This document shows, in pieces, positions 35,063 through 42,935 of a stretch of DNA of 64,000 bases. How positions within the stretch are numbered: the first letter of the stretch is position 1; every line of letters starts with the position of its first letter. A program made the position numbers and the translations under genes. The notes under the pieces are model-generated. The model made no database searches. It saw only the letters and a list, made by a program, of their open reading frames with translations, and was not told the origin of the DNA. Origin of the DNA: Streptomyces fumanus (GTDB lineage Bacteria > Actinomycetota > Actinomycetes > Streptomycetales > Streptomycetaceae); the NCBI RefSeq assembly GCF_014655295.1, contig NZ_BNBI01000013.1, positions 170,251 through 234,250 of the forward strand, read 5' to 3'.

Positions 35063-37147
35063 TCAGCCGTCCCGGCCCGGGGCGAACTCCGACCACACGC
35101 ACTTGCCGCCGCCCCGGGCCTCCACGCCCCAGGCGTCGGCCAGCGCCTCGACCAGCAGCAGACCGCGCCCGGAGACCCCGCGGTCGCCCGCGTCCCGGCG
35201 GCGGGGCAGGGCGCTGGAGGAGTCCTCGACCTCGACCCGGAGCCGTCCGGGGCCGGTGAGGGCCCGGGCGGTGACGACGGCGGAGCCCTCGGTGTGCATC
35301 AGCGCGTTGGTGATCAGCTCGTCGGCGACCAGCTCGATCTCGTCGCCCCGGTCCCCGGCGCCCCAGGCGCGCGCCGCGGTGCGGACCATGCGCCGGGCCT
35401 CGGTGAGCGCCTCGGGGTCACCGGGCGCCACGTGCTGCCGGAGCCGGCCGCCGGTCCGCGCGGCCTCCGGGGCGCGGCGGCGCAGCAGGAGCAGTGCCAC
35501 GTCGTCGTCGCCGCCGCGCCGCCCGGCGGAGTCGATGAGCAGGTCGGCGAGGTCCCGCACGTCCTCGGGGCCGGCGGTGACGGCCGCGGCCAGGGCGCGG
35601 GTGCCCTCGCCGAGGTCCGTGCCGGGCCGTTCCACCAGGCCGTCGGTGCACAGCAGCAGCGTGCAGCCGGGGTCCAGTTCCAGGGTGCCGACCGGGTAGG
35701 CCAGGCAGCCGAACTCGGCGGACAGGCCCAGCGGCAGCCCGCCCTCCACGGAGACCCGGCGGCAGGCGCCGTCGCCGTGCCGTACCAGCGGGTCGATGTG
35801 CCCGGCGCGCACCACCTGGACCACTCCGGTGGCGAGGTCGGCCTCGGCGTACAGGCAGGTCGCGAAGCGGTCGGTGTCGAGTTCGTGGAGGAAGGCGGAG
35901 GCGCGGGCCATGACGGTGGCCGGGGGGTGGCCCTCGGCGGCGTAGGCGCGCAGCACGATCCGCAACTGGCCCATCACGGCGGCGGCGTGCGTGTCGTGGC
36001 CTTGCACGTCGCCGATGACCGCGCCGACCCGGCTGCCGGGCAGCGGGATCAGGTCGTACCAGTCGCCGCCGATGCCGCGGCCGGCGGTGCCGCCGGCCCC
36101 GGCGGCGCGGTAGCGCACCGCGACGTCGCACCCCGGCACGCTGGGGATGGTGCGCGGCAGCATGGCCTGCTGGAGGCCGGCGGCGAGGTCCATCTCGCGT
36201 TCGTAGAGCACGGCCCGCTGCAGGCTCTGGGCAATGGCGCTGCCGAGGGCGACCAGGACGTCGCGGTCCTCGGGGGAGAAGCCGCGCCGGTCGCTGTAGA
36301 GCAGGCCCATCGCGCCGATCGGGCGGGCCTGCGCGATCAGCGGGAGGTAGGCGGCGGAGGTGATGCGCAGCCCGGCCAGGTGCGGCCAGAGCACGGGGTA
36401 GCGCTCGGCGAACTCCTCCGGCGACTCGATGAAGCGGGGGCTGAGGGTGCGCACCGCCTCGCTCATCGGGTAGGGCTCGTCGATCCGGGTGACGCGGGTG
36501 CCGGGGACGAAGCTGTTCTCGGGGCCGTCGGCGACCAGCCGGATGTGGCCGGCCTCGACCAGGCCCATGACGAGGCTGGTGGCGCCCAGCCGGGTGAGGC
36601 CGTCGGTGTCCCGCAGCACGTCGATCACGTCGTCGACGGTGCGGGCGTGCGCCAGGGCGGCGGTGGCGGTGCGCACCACGTCGGTCCGGCGGCGGCGGGC
36701 CGCGTGCCGGGCGGCCCGGTCGCGGCGCTCCTCGATCTCGCCGAGCTCCGCGGTGGCGTCCCGGACGATGCCGACGATCCGGTACGGGCGGCCGGTGGCG
36801 TCCCGCCGGATGTAGCCCTGGGTGTGGGTCCAGCGCAGGCTGCCGTCGCGGCGGCGCAGCCGGAAGTAGGTGCCGTAGTTCTCGCTGCCGTCCTTGATGG
36901 CCCGGGCGACGAGCGCGTCCAGGTGGCTGCCCTCGGCGCGCGGGACGCGGGCCGCGAGGGACTCGGCGCGGCCGTCGTACTCCTCGGGGCGCAGGTCGAA
37001 CACCTCGTGGGCCTGGGCGTCCATGTGGAACAGGCCCTGGTCCAGGTCCCAGTCGAAGCTGCCCATGCGGTTGAGCGCCAGGATGGGGTCCGGGTGGGCG
37101 GGCCGGTCGTCCGGAAGTGGCCGGGCGCTCGCTCCCCGATCCGTCAT
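35063..37147 (-). CDS. PAS-GAF-SpoIIE phosphatase with C-terminal anti-sigma kinase-like ATPase domain
   Basis: 694 residues. The domains in order are a PAS fold with PAC segment (about 22-145: MGSFDWDLDQGLFHMDAQAHEVFDL, LRRRDGSLRWTHTQGYI), a GAF domain (about 180-330), and a PP2C/SpoIIE phosphatase (about 355-560) with GGDWYDLIPLPGSRVGAVIGDVQGHD, VRAGHIDPLV and LLLCTDGLVE. An HATPase_c domain of the RsbW/SpoIIAB type (about 580-690) has ELVADELITNALMHTEGS. This fusion is typical of Streptomyces stress-sigma partner switching, where the phosphatase acts on an anti-anti-sigma factor. It is cytosolic. It is divergent from the lipase maturation factor gene, 104 bp apart. Confidence 0.9.
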   Translation of the reverse strand: MTDRGASARPLPDDRPAHPDPILALNRMGSFDWDLDQGLFHMDAQAHEVFDLRPEEYDGRAESLAARVPRAEGSHLDALVARAIKDGSENYGTYFRLRRRDGSLRWTHTQGYIRRDATGRPYRIVGIVRDATAELGEIEERRDRAARHAARRRRTDVVRTATAALAHARTVDDVIDVLRDTDGLTRLGATSLVMGLVEAGHIRLVADGPENSFVPGTRVTRIDEPYPMSEAVRTLSPRFIESPEEFAERYPVLWPHLAGLRITSAAYLPLIAQARPIGAMGLLYSDRRGFSPEDRDVLVALGSAIAQSLQRAVLYEREMDLAAGLQQAMLPRTIPSVPGCDVAVRYRAAGAGGTAGRGIGGDWYDLIPLPGSRVGAVIGDVQGHDTHAAAVMGQLRIVLRAYAAEGHPPATVMARASAFLHELDTDRFATCLYAEADLATGVVQVVRAGHIDPLVRHGDGACRRVSVEGGLPLGLSAEFGCLAYPVGTLELDPGCTLLLCTDGLVERPGTDLGEGTRALAAAVTAGPEDVRDLADLLIDSAGRRGGDDDVALLLLRRRAPEAARTGGRLRQHVAPGDPEALTEARRMVRTAARAWGAGDRGDEIELVADELITNALMHTEGSAVVTARALTGPGRLRVEVEDSSSALPRRRDAGDRGVSGRGLLLVEALADAWGVEARGGGKCVWSEFAPGRDG

Positions 37148-37251
37148 GAGCCCCACCTTGCCAGTGTTTGTCCGAATCTTCGACCCGTTCGGCCGACCGG
37201 AGGGGAGGGTAATCGTCAACCGGTACAAAACGAACAAGGGAGTACCCGGCC

Positions 37252-38673
37252 GTGGAGTGGTTCACCGCACCCGACTACTGGCTGAGCAGGCTGGTCCTCC
37301 AGAAGGCGCTGGCCGCCGTGTACCTGGTGGCCTTCCTGACGGCCGCCCTCCAGTTCCGTCCGCTGATCGGTGAGCGGGGGATGCTGCCGGTGCCCCGGTT
37401 CGTGGCCCGGGTGCCGTTCCGGCGGGCGCCGAGCCTGTTCCAGTGGCGGTACTCCGACCGGCTCTTCGCGCTCTGCGCCTGGGCGGGCTGCGCGGTGGCG
37501 GTGGCGCTGCTGGCGGGCGTGGACGGGCTGGTGCCGCTGTGGGCGGCGATGCTGCTGTGGCTGGTGCCGTGGGCGCTGTACCTGTCGATCGTCAATGTCG
37601 GGCAGACCTGGTACGGGTTCGGCTGGGAGTCGCTGCTGCTGGAGACCGGGTTCCTCGCCGTGTTCCTGGGCAACGACGAGGTGGCGCCGCCGGTCGTGGT
37701 GCTGTTCCTGCTGCGCTGGCTGCTGTTCCGCGTCGAGTTCGGGGCGGGGCTGATCAAGATGCGCGGCGACGAGTGCTGGCGGAAGCTGACCTGTCTGGAA
37801 CACCACCACGAGACCCAGCCGATGCCGGGCCCGCTGAGCTGGTTCTTCCACCATCTGCCCCGGCCGCTGCACCGCGCGGAGGCCGCCGCCAACCACGTCA
37901 CCCAGCTCGTGGTGCCGTTCCTGCTGTTCACCCCGCAGCCCGTGGCCTCGGCCGCCGCCGCGCTGATGATCGTCACCCAACTGTGGCTGGTGCTGTCGGG
38001 CAACTTCTCCTGGCTGAACTGGATCACCATCGTGCTGGCCTGCTCGGCGCTGCGGTTCCCCGCCGACCCGCCGGCCACGGGGGCCGCGCCGCTCTGGTAC
38101 GAGGTGGTGGTGCTGGCGGTCTCCGCGCTGCTGCTGGGGCTGAGCTACCGGCCGGTCGCCAACATGCTCTCCCGGCGCCAGGTGATGAACCGCTCCTTCG
38201 ACCCGCTGCACCTGGTCAACACCTACGGCGCGTTCGGCAGCGTCAGCCGGGTCCGTCACGAGGTGGTGATCGAGGGCACCGCCGACGAGGTGCCCCGCGA
38301 GGACGGGGACTGGCGGGAGTACGAGTTCAAGGGCAAGCCCGGCGATCCGCGGCGCTGGCCGCGCCAGTTCGCGCCGTACCACCTGCGGCTGGACTGGATG
38401 CTGTGGTTCGCCGCGCTGTCGCCGGCCTACGCCGGGTCGTGGTTCGGGACGCTGGTGGAGCGGCTGCTGGAGAACGACCGGGACACGCTGAGGCTGCTGC
38501 GCCGCTCCCCGTTCCCGCCGGACGCGCCGCCCCGGCACATCCGCGCCCGCCTGTTCCGCTACCGGTACACGAGCTGGCGGGAGCTGCGGGAGACGGGCGC
38601 CTGCTGGGAGCGGGAGTACGTGCGGGAGTACCTGCCGCCGACCCGGCTGGCGGGGCCGGTTCAGGGGCCGTAG
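37252..38673 (+). CDS. Lipase maturation factor family membrane protein
   Basis: 473 residues with about eight membrane helices (VLQKALAAVYLVAFLTAAL, LVPLWAAMLLWLVPWALYLSIV and others). Family signatures are FTAPDYWLSRLVLQKALA at the start, WRYSDRLF, TWYGFGWESLLLETGFLAVFLG, LIKMRGDECWRKLTCLEHHHETQPMPGPLSWFFHHLP, and the C-terminal NTYGAFGSVSRVRHEVVIEGT with EYEFKGKPGDPRRWPRQFAPYHLRLDW. It resembles eukaryotic LMF1/LMF2, which fold dimeric lipases; the bacterial role is not established. It uses a GTG start. Its 3' end overlaps by 13 bp the end of the converging remnant at 38661. Confidence 0.9.
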   Translation: MEWFTAPDYWLSRLVLQKALAAVYLVAFLTAALQFRPLIGERGMLPVPRFVARVPFRRAPSLFQWRYSDRLFALCAWAGCAVAVALLAGVDGLVPLWAAMLLWLVPWALYLSIVNVGQTWYGFGWESLLLETGFLAVFLGNDEVAPPVVVLFLLRWLLFRVEFGAGLIKMRGDECWRKLTCLEHHHETQPMPGPLSWFFHHLPRPLHRAEAAANHVTQLVVPFLLFTPQPVASAAAALMIVTQLWLVLSGNFSWLNWITIVLACSALRFPADPPATGAAPLWYEVVVLAVSALLLGLSYRPVANMLSRRQVMNRSFDPLHLVNTYGAFGSVSRVRHEVVIEGTADEVPREDGDWREYEFKGKPGDPRRWPRQFAPYHLRLDWMLWFAALSPAYAGSWFGTLVERLLENDRDTLRLLRRSPFPPDAPPRHIRARLFRYRYTSWRELRETGACWEREYVREYLPPTRLAGPVQGP

Positions 38674-38744
38674 CCGCGGGTGGCGGTGGCGCCGAGGACG
38701 CCCGCCGCCCGGGCCTCGGGGGCGAGGTGGGCGTCGGCGGTCAT
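38661..38744 (-). pseudogene. Possible amidohydrolase remnant (27 codons) at the end of the fuconate-type operon
   Basis: An ATG (complement of 38742-38744) overlaps the aldo/keto reductase stop by 4 bp, like every other junction in this operon, but the frame stops after 27 residues. It begins MTADAH, and the middle reads LAPEARAAGV. Fucono-lactonase-type amidohydrolases, usually the next gene in such operons, start with a VDAHHHLW-like motif and later have an LRPEARAAGV-like helix. I infer a gene largely deleted, leaving both ends of a short N-terminal piece. It could also be chance translation past the operon end. Confidence 0.35.
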
Positions 38745-39916
38745 CGCGGCTCCGAGGCGTCCCCGGACAGCGGCCCCGTCTCCCCCGGCTCGGAGGCGTC
38801 GGCGGGCAGCGGCCCCGTCTCCCGCGGCTCGGAGGCGTCCCCGGGCAGCGGCCCCGTCTCCCCCGGCTCGGAGGCGTCGGCGGGCGGCGGAGCGGTCTCC
38901 CGCGGCTCGGAGGCGTCGGCGGGCGGCGGAACGGCCTCCCGCGGCTCCGGCGCGTCCGCGGGCAGCAGGCCGGTTCCCTTCAGTTCCCGCCAGAACGCGG
39001 CGGGCACCGGTGCCGCGAACCGGTCGGTGCCGTCGTGCACCTCGGCCGCCGAGCGGGCGCCGAGCAGGACGCAGCCGACGGCCGGGTGCGCGGCGGCGAA
39101 GGCGAGGGCGGCGCCGCGCAGCGTGGTGCCGTGCCGTTCGGCGGCCTCCTTCAGGCGCAGGGCGCGCTCCAGCAGGTCGGCGGGCGCGGCCCGGTAGTCG
39201 TACCGGGCGCCGGGCGCGGGGTCGGCCAGCAGGCCGGAGTTGAAGACGCCGCCGACGACGACCGTGGTGCCGCGGTCCCGCGCGGCGGGCAGCAGGTCGG
39301 TCAGCGCGCTCTGGTCGAGGAGGGTGAAGCGGCCGGCGCAGAGCACCACGTCGACGTCGGTGTCGCGGACGAACCGGGTCAGCATGGCGGTCTGGTTCAT
39401 GCCGGCGCCGATCGCCCCGACGACGCCCTCGGCGCGCAACCGCTCCAGCGCCGGATAGCCCTCGTTGAACGCCTGTTCGGCGTGGTCGTCGGGGTCGTGC
39501 AGGTAGACCACGTCGACCCGGTCCAGGCCGAGCCGCTCCAGGGAGGACTCCAGGGTGCGGCGCACCCCGTCGGCGCTGAAGTCCCACACCCGGCGGTGGC
39601 GGGCGGGCACGGCGAATCCGTGGGCGAGGTCGTCGCCCCCGTCCTCGGCCGGCTCCAGCCTGCGGCCGACCTTCGTGGAGACCGTGCAGGCGTCGCGGGG
39701 GTAGGCGCGCAGGGCCCGGCCCAGGCGGCGTTCGGCGAGGCCGAGGCCGTAGTGCGGGGCGGTGTCGAAGTAGCGCAGGCCGCGCTGCCAGGCGGCGGCG
39801 ACGGTGGCGTGGGCGGCCTCCTCGCCGTCGTCGGTGTAGAGGCCGCCGAGGGGGGCGGTGCCCAGACCGAGGGCGGTGACCTCGACGCCGCTGCGGCCGA
39901 GCCGCACGCGGTTCAC
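38741..39916 (-). CDS. Aldo/keto reductase with a repetitive C-terminal tail
   Basis: 391 residues; the enzyme itself is about 310 residues. The catalytic set is in GTAPLGGLYTDDGEE, YFDTAPHYGLGLAERRLGRAL, CTVSTKVGRR, VDVVYLHDPD and GAIGAGMNQ, a group related to L-fucose/galactose dehydrogenases (pyridine-nucleotide oxidation of the sugar to lactone). After LKGTGLLPAD the tail (about 318-391) is made of 13-residue repeats such as PADASEPGETGPL. The GTG start overlaps the SDR stop by 4 bp (39913-39916). Third gene of the operon enolase-SDR-AKR. The tail is encoded by a 39-bp DNA tandem and is not part of the family fold. Confidence 0.85.
   Translation of the reverse strand: MNRVRLGRSGVEVTALGLGTAPLGGLYTDDGEEAAHATVAAAWQRGLRYFDTAPHYGLGLAERRLGRALRAYPRDACTVSTKVGRRLEPAEDGGDDLAHGFAVPARHRRVWDFSADGVRRTLESSLERLGLDRVDVVYLHDPDDHAEQAFNEGYPALERLRAEGVVGAIGAGMNQTAMLTRFVRDTDVDVVLCAGRFTLLDQSALTDLLPAARDRGTTVVVGGVFNSGLLADPAPGARYDYRAAPADLLERALRLKEAAERHGTTLRGAALAFAAAHPAVGCVLLGARSAAEVHDGTDRFAAPVPAAFWRELKGTGLLPADAPEPREAVPPPADASEPRETAPPPADASEPGETGPLPGDASEPRETGPLPADASEPGETGPLSGDASEPR
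38745..38966 (-). repeat. 39-bp in-frame tandem repeat encoding the AKR tail
   Basis: About 5.7 units of 39 bp, with the anchor CGGCTC(C/G)GAGGCGTC recurring at 38747, 38786 and 38825 and further on at the same spacing. The period is a multiple of three, so the protein frame is kept. Units differ by a few bases. The array runs up to the stop codon of the aldo/keto reductase. Confidence 0.85.
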
Positions 39917-40668
39917 CGCTGCCCCCGGCCGGGGCGCAGGCCCTGCATGCCGCCGTCGACGGCGAGGGAGGTGCCGGTGGTGGCGCCGGAGAGCGGGCTG
40001 GCCAGGTAGGCGACGGCGCCCGCGACCTCGGCGGCGGTGACCAGGCGTCCGGTGGGCTGGCGGGCCGCCAGGGCGGCGCGTTCGGCGGCCGGGTCGTCGG
40101 CGGCGGCCAGCAGTCTGCCGACCCACGGGGTGTCGACGGTGCCGGGGTTGACGCAGGTGACGCGGATGCCGTCGGGGAGGTGGTCGGCGGCCAGGGCGAG
40201 GGTGAGGGAGAGCACCGCGCCCTTGGTGGCGCTGTAGAGGGCCCGGCGGGGCAGGCCGGCGGTGGCGGCGACGGAGCAGGTGTTGACGATCGCGGCGTGC
40301 CCGGAGGCCCGCAGGTGCGGCAGGCAGGCCCGGGTGGTGCGGACCATGCCGACGACATTGACGTCGTACACCCGGTGCCACTCGTCGTCGTCGTGGTCCT
40401 CGACGGTGCCCTGGGCGCCGATGCCCGCGTTGTTGACCAGGACGTCCAGACCGCCCAGGGCGGCGACGGCGGCGGCGACCGCCGTGCGCACCGAGGTGTC
40501 GTCGGTGACGTCGGCGCGGTGGGCGAGCAGCGGGGCGGCGACGGTGGAGCAGTCGAGGTCGAGGACGGCGACGGCGGCGCCGCGCTCGGCGAGCAGTTCG
40601 GCGGTGGCCCGGCCGATCCCGGAGGCCCCGCCGGTCACCAGGGCTTTCAGCCCGGCGAAGTCGTTCAT
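39913..40668 (-). CDS. Short-chain dehydrogenase/reductase of the fuconate-type operon
   Basis: 251 residues, classical SDR. The NAD(P) motif is TGGASGIGRATA (about 12-23), NNAG follows in VLVNNAGIG, the catalytic Ser is in CSVAAT, and Tyr-Lys is in ALYSATKGAV. The acidic residue after strand 2 (AVLDLD) suggests NAD preference. C-terminal VNPGTVDTPWVGRLL and GTSLAVDGGMQG are typical. In L-fucose catabolism of this type an SDR oxidises 2-keto-3-deoxy-L-fuconate; that role is inferred from the operon. Starts at ATG 40668, overlapping the upstream dehydratase stop by 4 bp. Confidence 0.9.
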   Translation of the reverse strand: MNDFAGLKALVTGGASGIGRATAELLAERGAAVAVLDLDCSTVAAPLLAHRADVTDDTSVRTAVAAAVAALGGLDVLVNNAGIGAQGTVEDHDDDEWHRVYDVNVVGMVRTTRACLPHLRASGHAAIVNTCSVAATAGLPRRALYSATKGAVLSLTLALAADHLPDGIRVTCVNPGTVDTPWVGRLLAAADDPAAERAALAARQPTGRLVTAAEVAGAVAYLASPLSGATTGTSLAVDGGMQGLRPGRGQR

Positions 40669-42005
40669 GCCGTTCGTCCTCCGGTCGGGTCGAGGTCCGC
40701 GGCCCAGAAGGTGCCGCCGGGGTAGGTGTAGCGGGCCACGGACTCGGGTCTGAGGGCCGCCGAGAAGCCCGGGGCGGTGGGGGCCGCGTAGCGCCCGGCA
40801 CGGATCACCACCGGGTCGAGGAAGTGGTCGTGGAGGTGGTCGACGTACTCGATGGCGCGGTCCTCGGTGGTGCCGGCCAGCGCCACGTAGTCGAACATGG
40901 CGAGGTGCTGGACGAGTTCGCACAGGCCGACCCCGCCGGCGTGCGGGCAGACCGGGACGCCGAACTCGGCGGCCAGCAGCAGGATGGCGAGGTTCTCGTT
41001 GACGCCGCCGACCCGGGCCGCGTCGAGCTGGACCACGTCGACGGCACCGGCCTGGAGCAACTGCTTGAACACGACCCGGTTGGCGGCGTGTTCGCCGGTG
41101 GCGACCTTCACCGGGGCGACGGCCCGGCGGATCGCGGCGTGGCCGAGGATGTCGTCGGGGCTGGTGGGTTCCTCGATCCAGTACGGCCCGAACTCGGCGA
41201 GCGCCCGGGTCCAGCGGACCGCCTCCGCCACCTCCCAGCGCTGGTTGGCGTCGATGGCCAGCTTCACGCCGGGGCCGATCGCGGCGCGGGCGGCCCGGCA
41301 GCGCCGGATGTCGTCCGCGAGGTCGGCGCCGACCTTCAGCTTGATCTGGGTGAACCCGTCGGCGACCGCCTCCCGGGCGAGCCGGGTGAGCTTGTCGTCG
41401 TCGTAGCCGAGCCAGCCCGGTGAGGTGGTGTACGCCGGGAAGCCGGTGGCGAGCAGGCGCGCGGCGCGCCCGTCGGCGCCGTCCCGTCCCCGGCGCAGCA
41501 GCTCCAGGGCCCGTTGCGGGGTGAGCGCGTCGGTGAGGTAGCGGAGGTCGGCCTGCCGCACCAGCCACTCGGGTTCGGCGTCGGCGAGCAGCTTCCACAG
41601 CGGTTTCCCGGCGCGTCGGGCGGCCAGGTCCCACACGGCGTTGACGACCGCGCCGACCGCCATGTGCAGCACGCCCTTCTCCGGTCCCAGCCAGCGCAGT
41701 TGGCTGTCGCCGGTGAGGTCCCGGTAGAGGGCGCCGGGGTCGGCGCAGAGCGCGGCGACGGACCGTCCGACCACGTGGTGGCCGAGCGCGTGGATCGCGG
41801 CGACCTGGACCTCGTTGCCCCGCCCGATGGTGAAGGCGAAGCCGTGCCCGTCGGCTCCCTGGGCCTCGTCGGTGCGCAGCACCACATAGGCGGCGGAGTA
41901 GTCGGGGTCCGGGTTCATCGCGTCGGAGCCGGCCAGCTCCCGTGAGGTGGGGAACCGGATGTCGTAGGTGTCGACGGCGGTGATACGGGCGTCGGTGTCG
42001 GGCAC
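40665..42005 (-). CDS. L-fuconate dehydratase-like enolase-superfamily enzyme
   Basis: 446 residues. The mandelate-racemase subgroup motifs are FTQIKLKVGADL (KxK, general base), KLAIDANQRW (Asp metal ligand), WIEEPTSPDDI (Glu), VATGEHAANRVVF (Glu), and CPHAGGVGLCE (His). Opening residues RITAVDTYDIRFPTSRELAGSDAMNPDPDYSAAYVVLRTD-like, in particular GSDAMNPDPDYSAAYV, are those of L-fuconate/D-arabinonate dehydratases. It removes water from an aldonate to give a 2-keto-3-deoxy acid. It is the first gene of the operon, with a GTG start at 42005. A GntR regulator is divergent, 199 bp away. Confidence 0.9.
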   Translation of the reverse strand: MPDTDARITAVDTYDIRFPTSRELAGSDAMNPDPDYSAAYVVLRTDEAQGADGHGFAFTIGRGNEVQVAAIHALGHHVVGRSVAALCADPGALYRDLTGDSQLRWLGPEKGVLHMAVGAVVNAVWDLAARRAGKPLWKLLADAEPEWLVRQADLRYLTDALTPQRALELLRRGRDGADGRAARLLATGFPAYTTSPGWLGYDDDKLTRLAREAVADGFTQIKLKVGADLADDIRRCRAARAAIGPGVKLAIDANQRWEVAEAVRWTRALAEFGPYWIEEPTSPDDILGHAAIRRAVAPVKVATGEHAANRVVFKQLLQAGAVDVVQLDAARVGGVNENLAILLLAAEFGVPVCPHAGGVGLCELVQHLAMFDYVALAGTTEDRAIEYVDHLHDHFLDPVVIRAGRYAAPTAPGFSAALRPESVARYTYPGGTFWAADLDPTGGRTA

Positions 42006-42204
42006 GCGGCTCCTCGGGGGACGGCGGCTGGGATGCGGCTCGGATGCGATGCGGAGGGCGGCTCGGGCGACCGGTTCCCGCATACTTATCAGACCACTTG
42101 GCCCGGCGAACACCCCGCGAACGGCGGAATTCCGGGACGGCTCCGGCGGGGTGGTCCTACCAGTGGCGTGGCTAGACTGCGGCCACGGCAACGGGAGGAG
42201 CGGC

Positions 42205-42930
42205 ATGGACGAGACCCTCGCCGGGACGGAGACCGGGACCGCTCCGCCGAAGGGCACGGTGACGCAGCACGCCATCGACCGGATCACGGCGATGATCGCC
42301 CAGGGCCTGCTGGAGCCCGGCCAGAAGCTGCCGACGGAACGCGACCTCGCGGCCCAACTGGGCATCTCCCGCAGCTCGATGCGCGAGGCGGTGCGCGCGC
42401 TGACCGTGCTGGGGGTGCTGGAGGCCCGGCACGGCTCGGGCATCTACGTGACCCGTCTGGAAGCCGGCGATCTGCTGGAGACCTTCGGGGTGGTGGCCGA
42501 CCTGTCCCGGGGGCCGCGCCTGGTGGAGCTGCTGGAGGTGCGGCGGGTGCTGGAGTCCACGGCGACCGCGCTGGCCGCCGCCCGCATCACCCCGCAGGCG
42601 CTGGCCGGGGTGGAGCGGCACCTGTCGGCGATGGAGGCCACCGACGACCTGGAGGAGATCCTCGCCCACGACCTGGCCTTCCACCGGGAGATCGTGGCGG
42701 CGGCCGGGAACACCGCGATGGCCGCGATCCTGGACGGCCTGTCCTCGCGCACCTTCCGCGCCCGGGTCTGGCGCGGCTACCAGGAGCAGGGCGCCGTCGA
42801 GCGGACCCGGCGCGAGCACGCCGCGATCCACCGCGCGCTGGCCGCCCGGGACCCGGAGGCGGCCCGGGCGGCGGCCGCCGCGCACGTCGGCGAGGTCGAG
42901 GAGTGGCTGCGCGCCCGGCTCGCCGACTGA
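42205..42930 (+). CDS. FadR-type GntR transcriptional regulator of the fuconate-type operon
   Basis: 241 residues. The winged helix (about 18-85) has ITAMIAQGLLEPGQKLPTERDLAAQLGISRSSMREAVRALTVLGVLEARHG-type residues (core TERDLAAQLGISRSSMREA). The C-terminal FCD effector domain (about 95-235) contains the metal/ligand residues in EVRRVLESTATALAA, AHDLAFHREIVAAAGN and REHAAIHRALAARD. Divergent from the dehydratase gene, it probably represses the operon until its sugar acid binds. GGGAGGAG precedes the ATG. A weak half-palindrome TGGTCTGATAA (minus strand near 42100) might be its site. Confidence 0.9.
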   Translation: MDETLAGTETGTAPPKGTVTQHAIDRITAMIAQGLLEPGQKLPTERDLAAQLGISRSSMREAVRALTVLGVLEARHGSGIYVTRLEAGDLLETFGVVADLSRGPRLVELLEVRRVLESTATALAAARITPQALAGVERHLSAMEATDDLEEILAHDLAFHREIVAAAGNTAMAAILDGLSSRTFRARVWRGYQEQGAVERTRREHAAIHRALAARDPEAARAAAAAHVGEVEEWLRARLAD

Positions 42931-42935
42931 CCCGC

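Noticed and set aside
34301..37285. A 994-codon plus-strand open frame
   Set aside because: It is the shadow of the Fpg/Nei and PAS-GAF-SpoIIE genes on the minus strand, whose domains and motifs are unambiguous.
42006..42204. GntR operator in the divergent gap, TGGTCTGATAA on the minus strand
   Set aside because: Only one half matches the FadR-type TGGT-N-ACCA pattern and no perfect palindrome was found, so it is not listed as a site.
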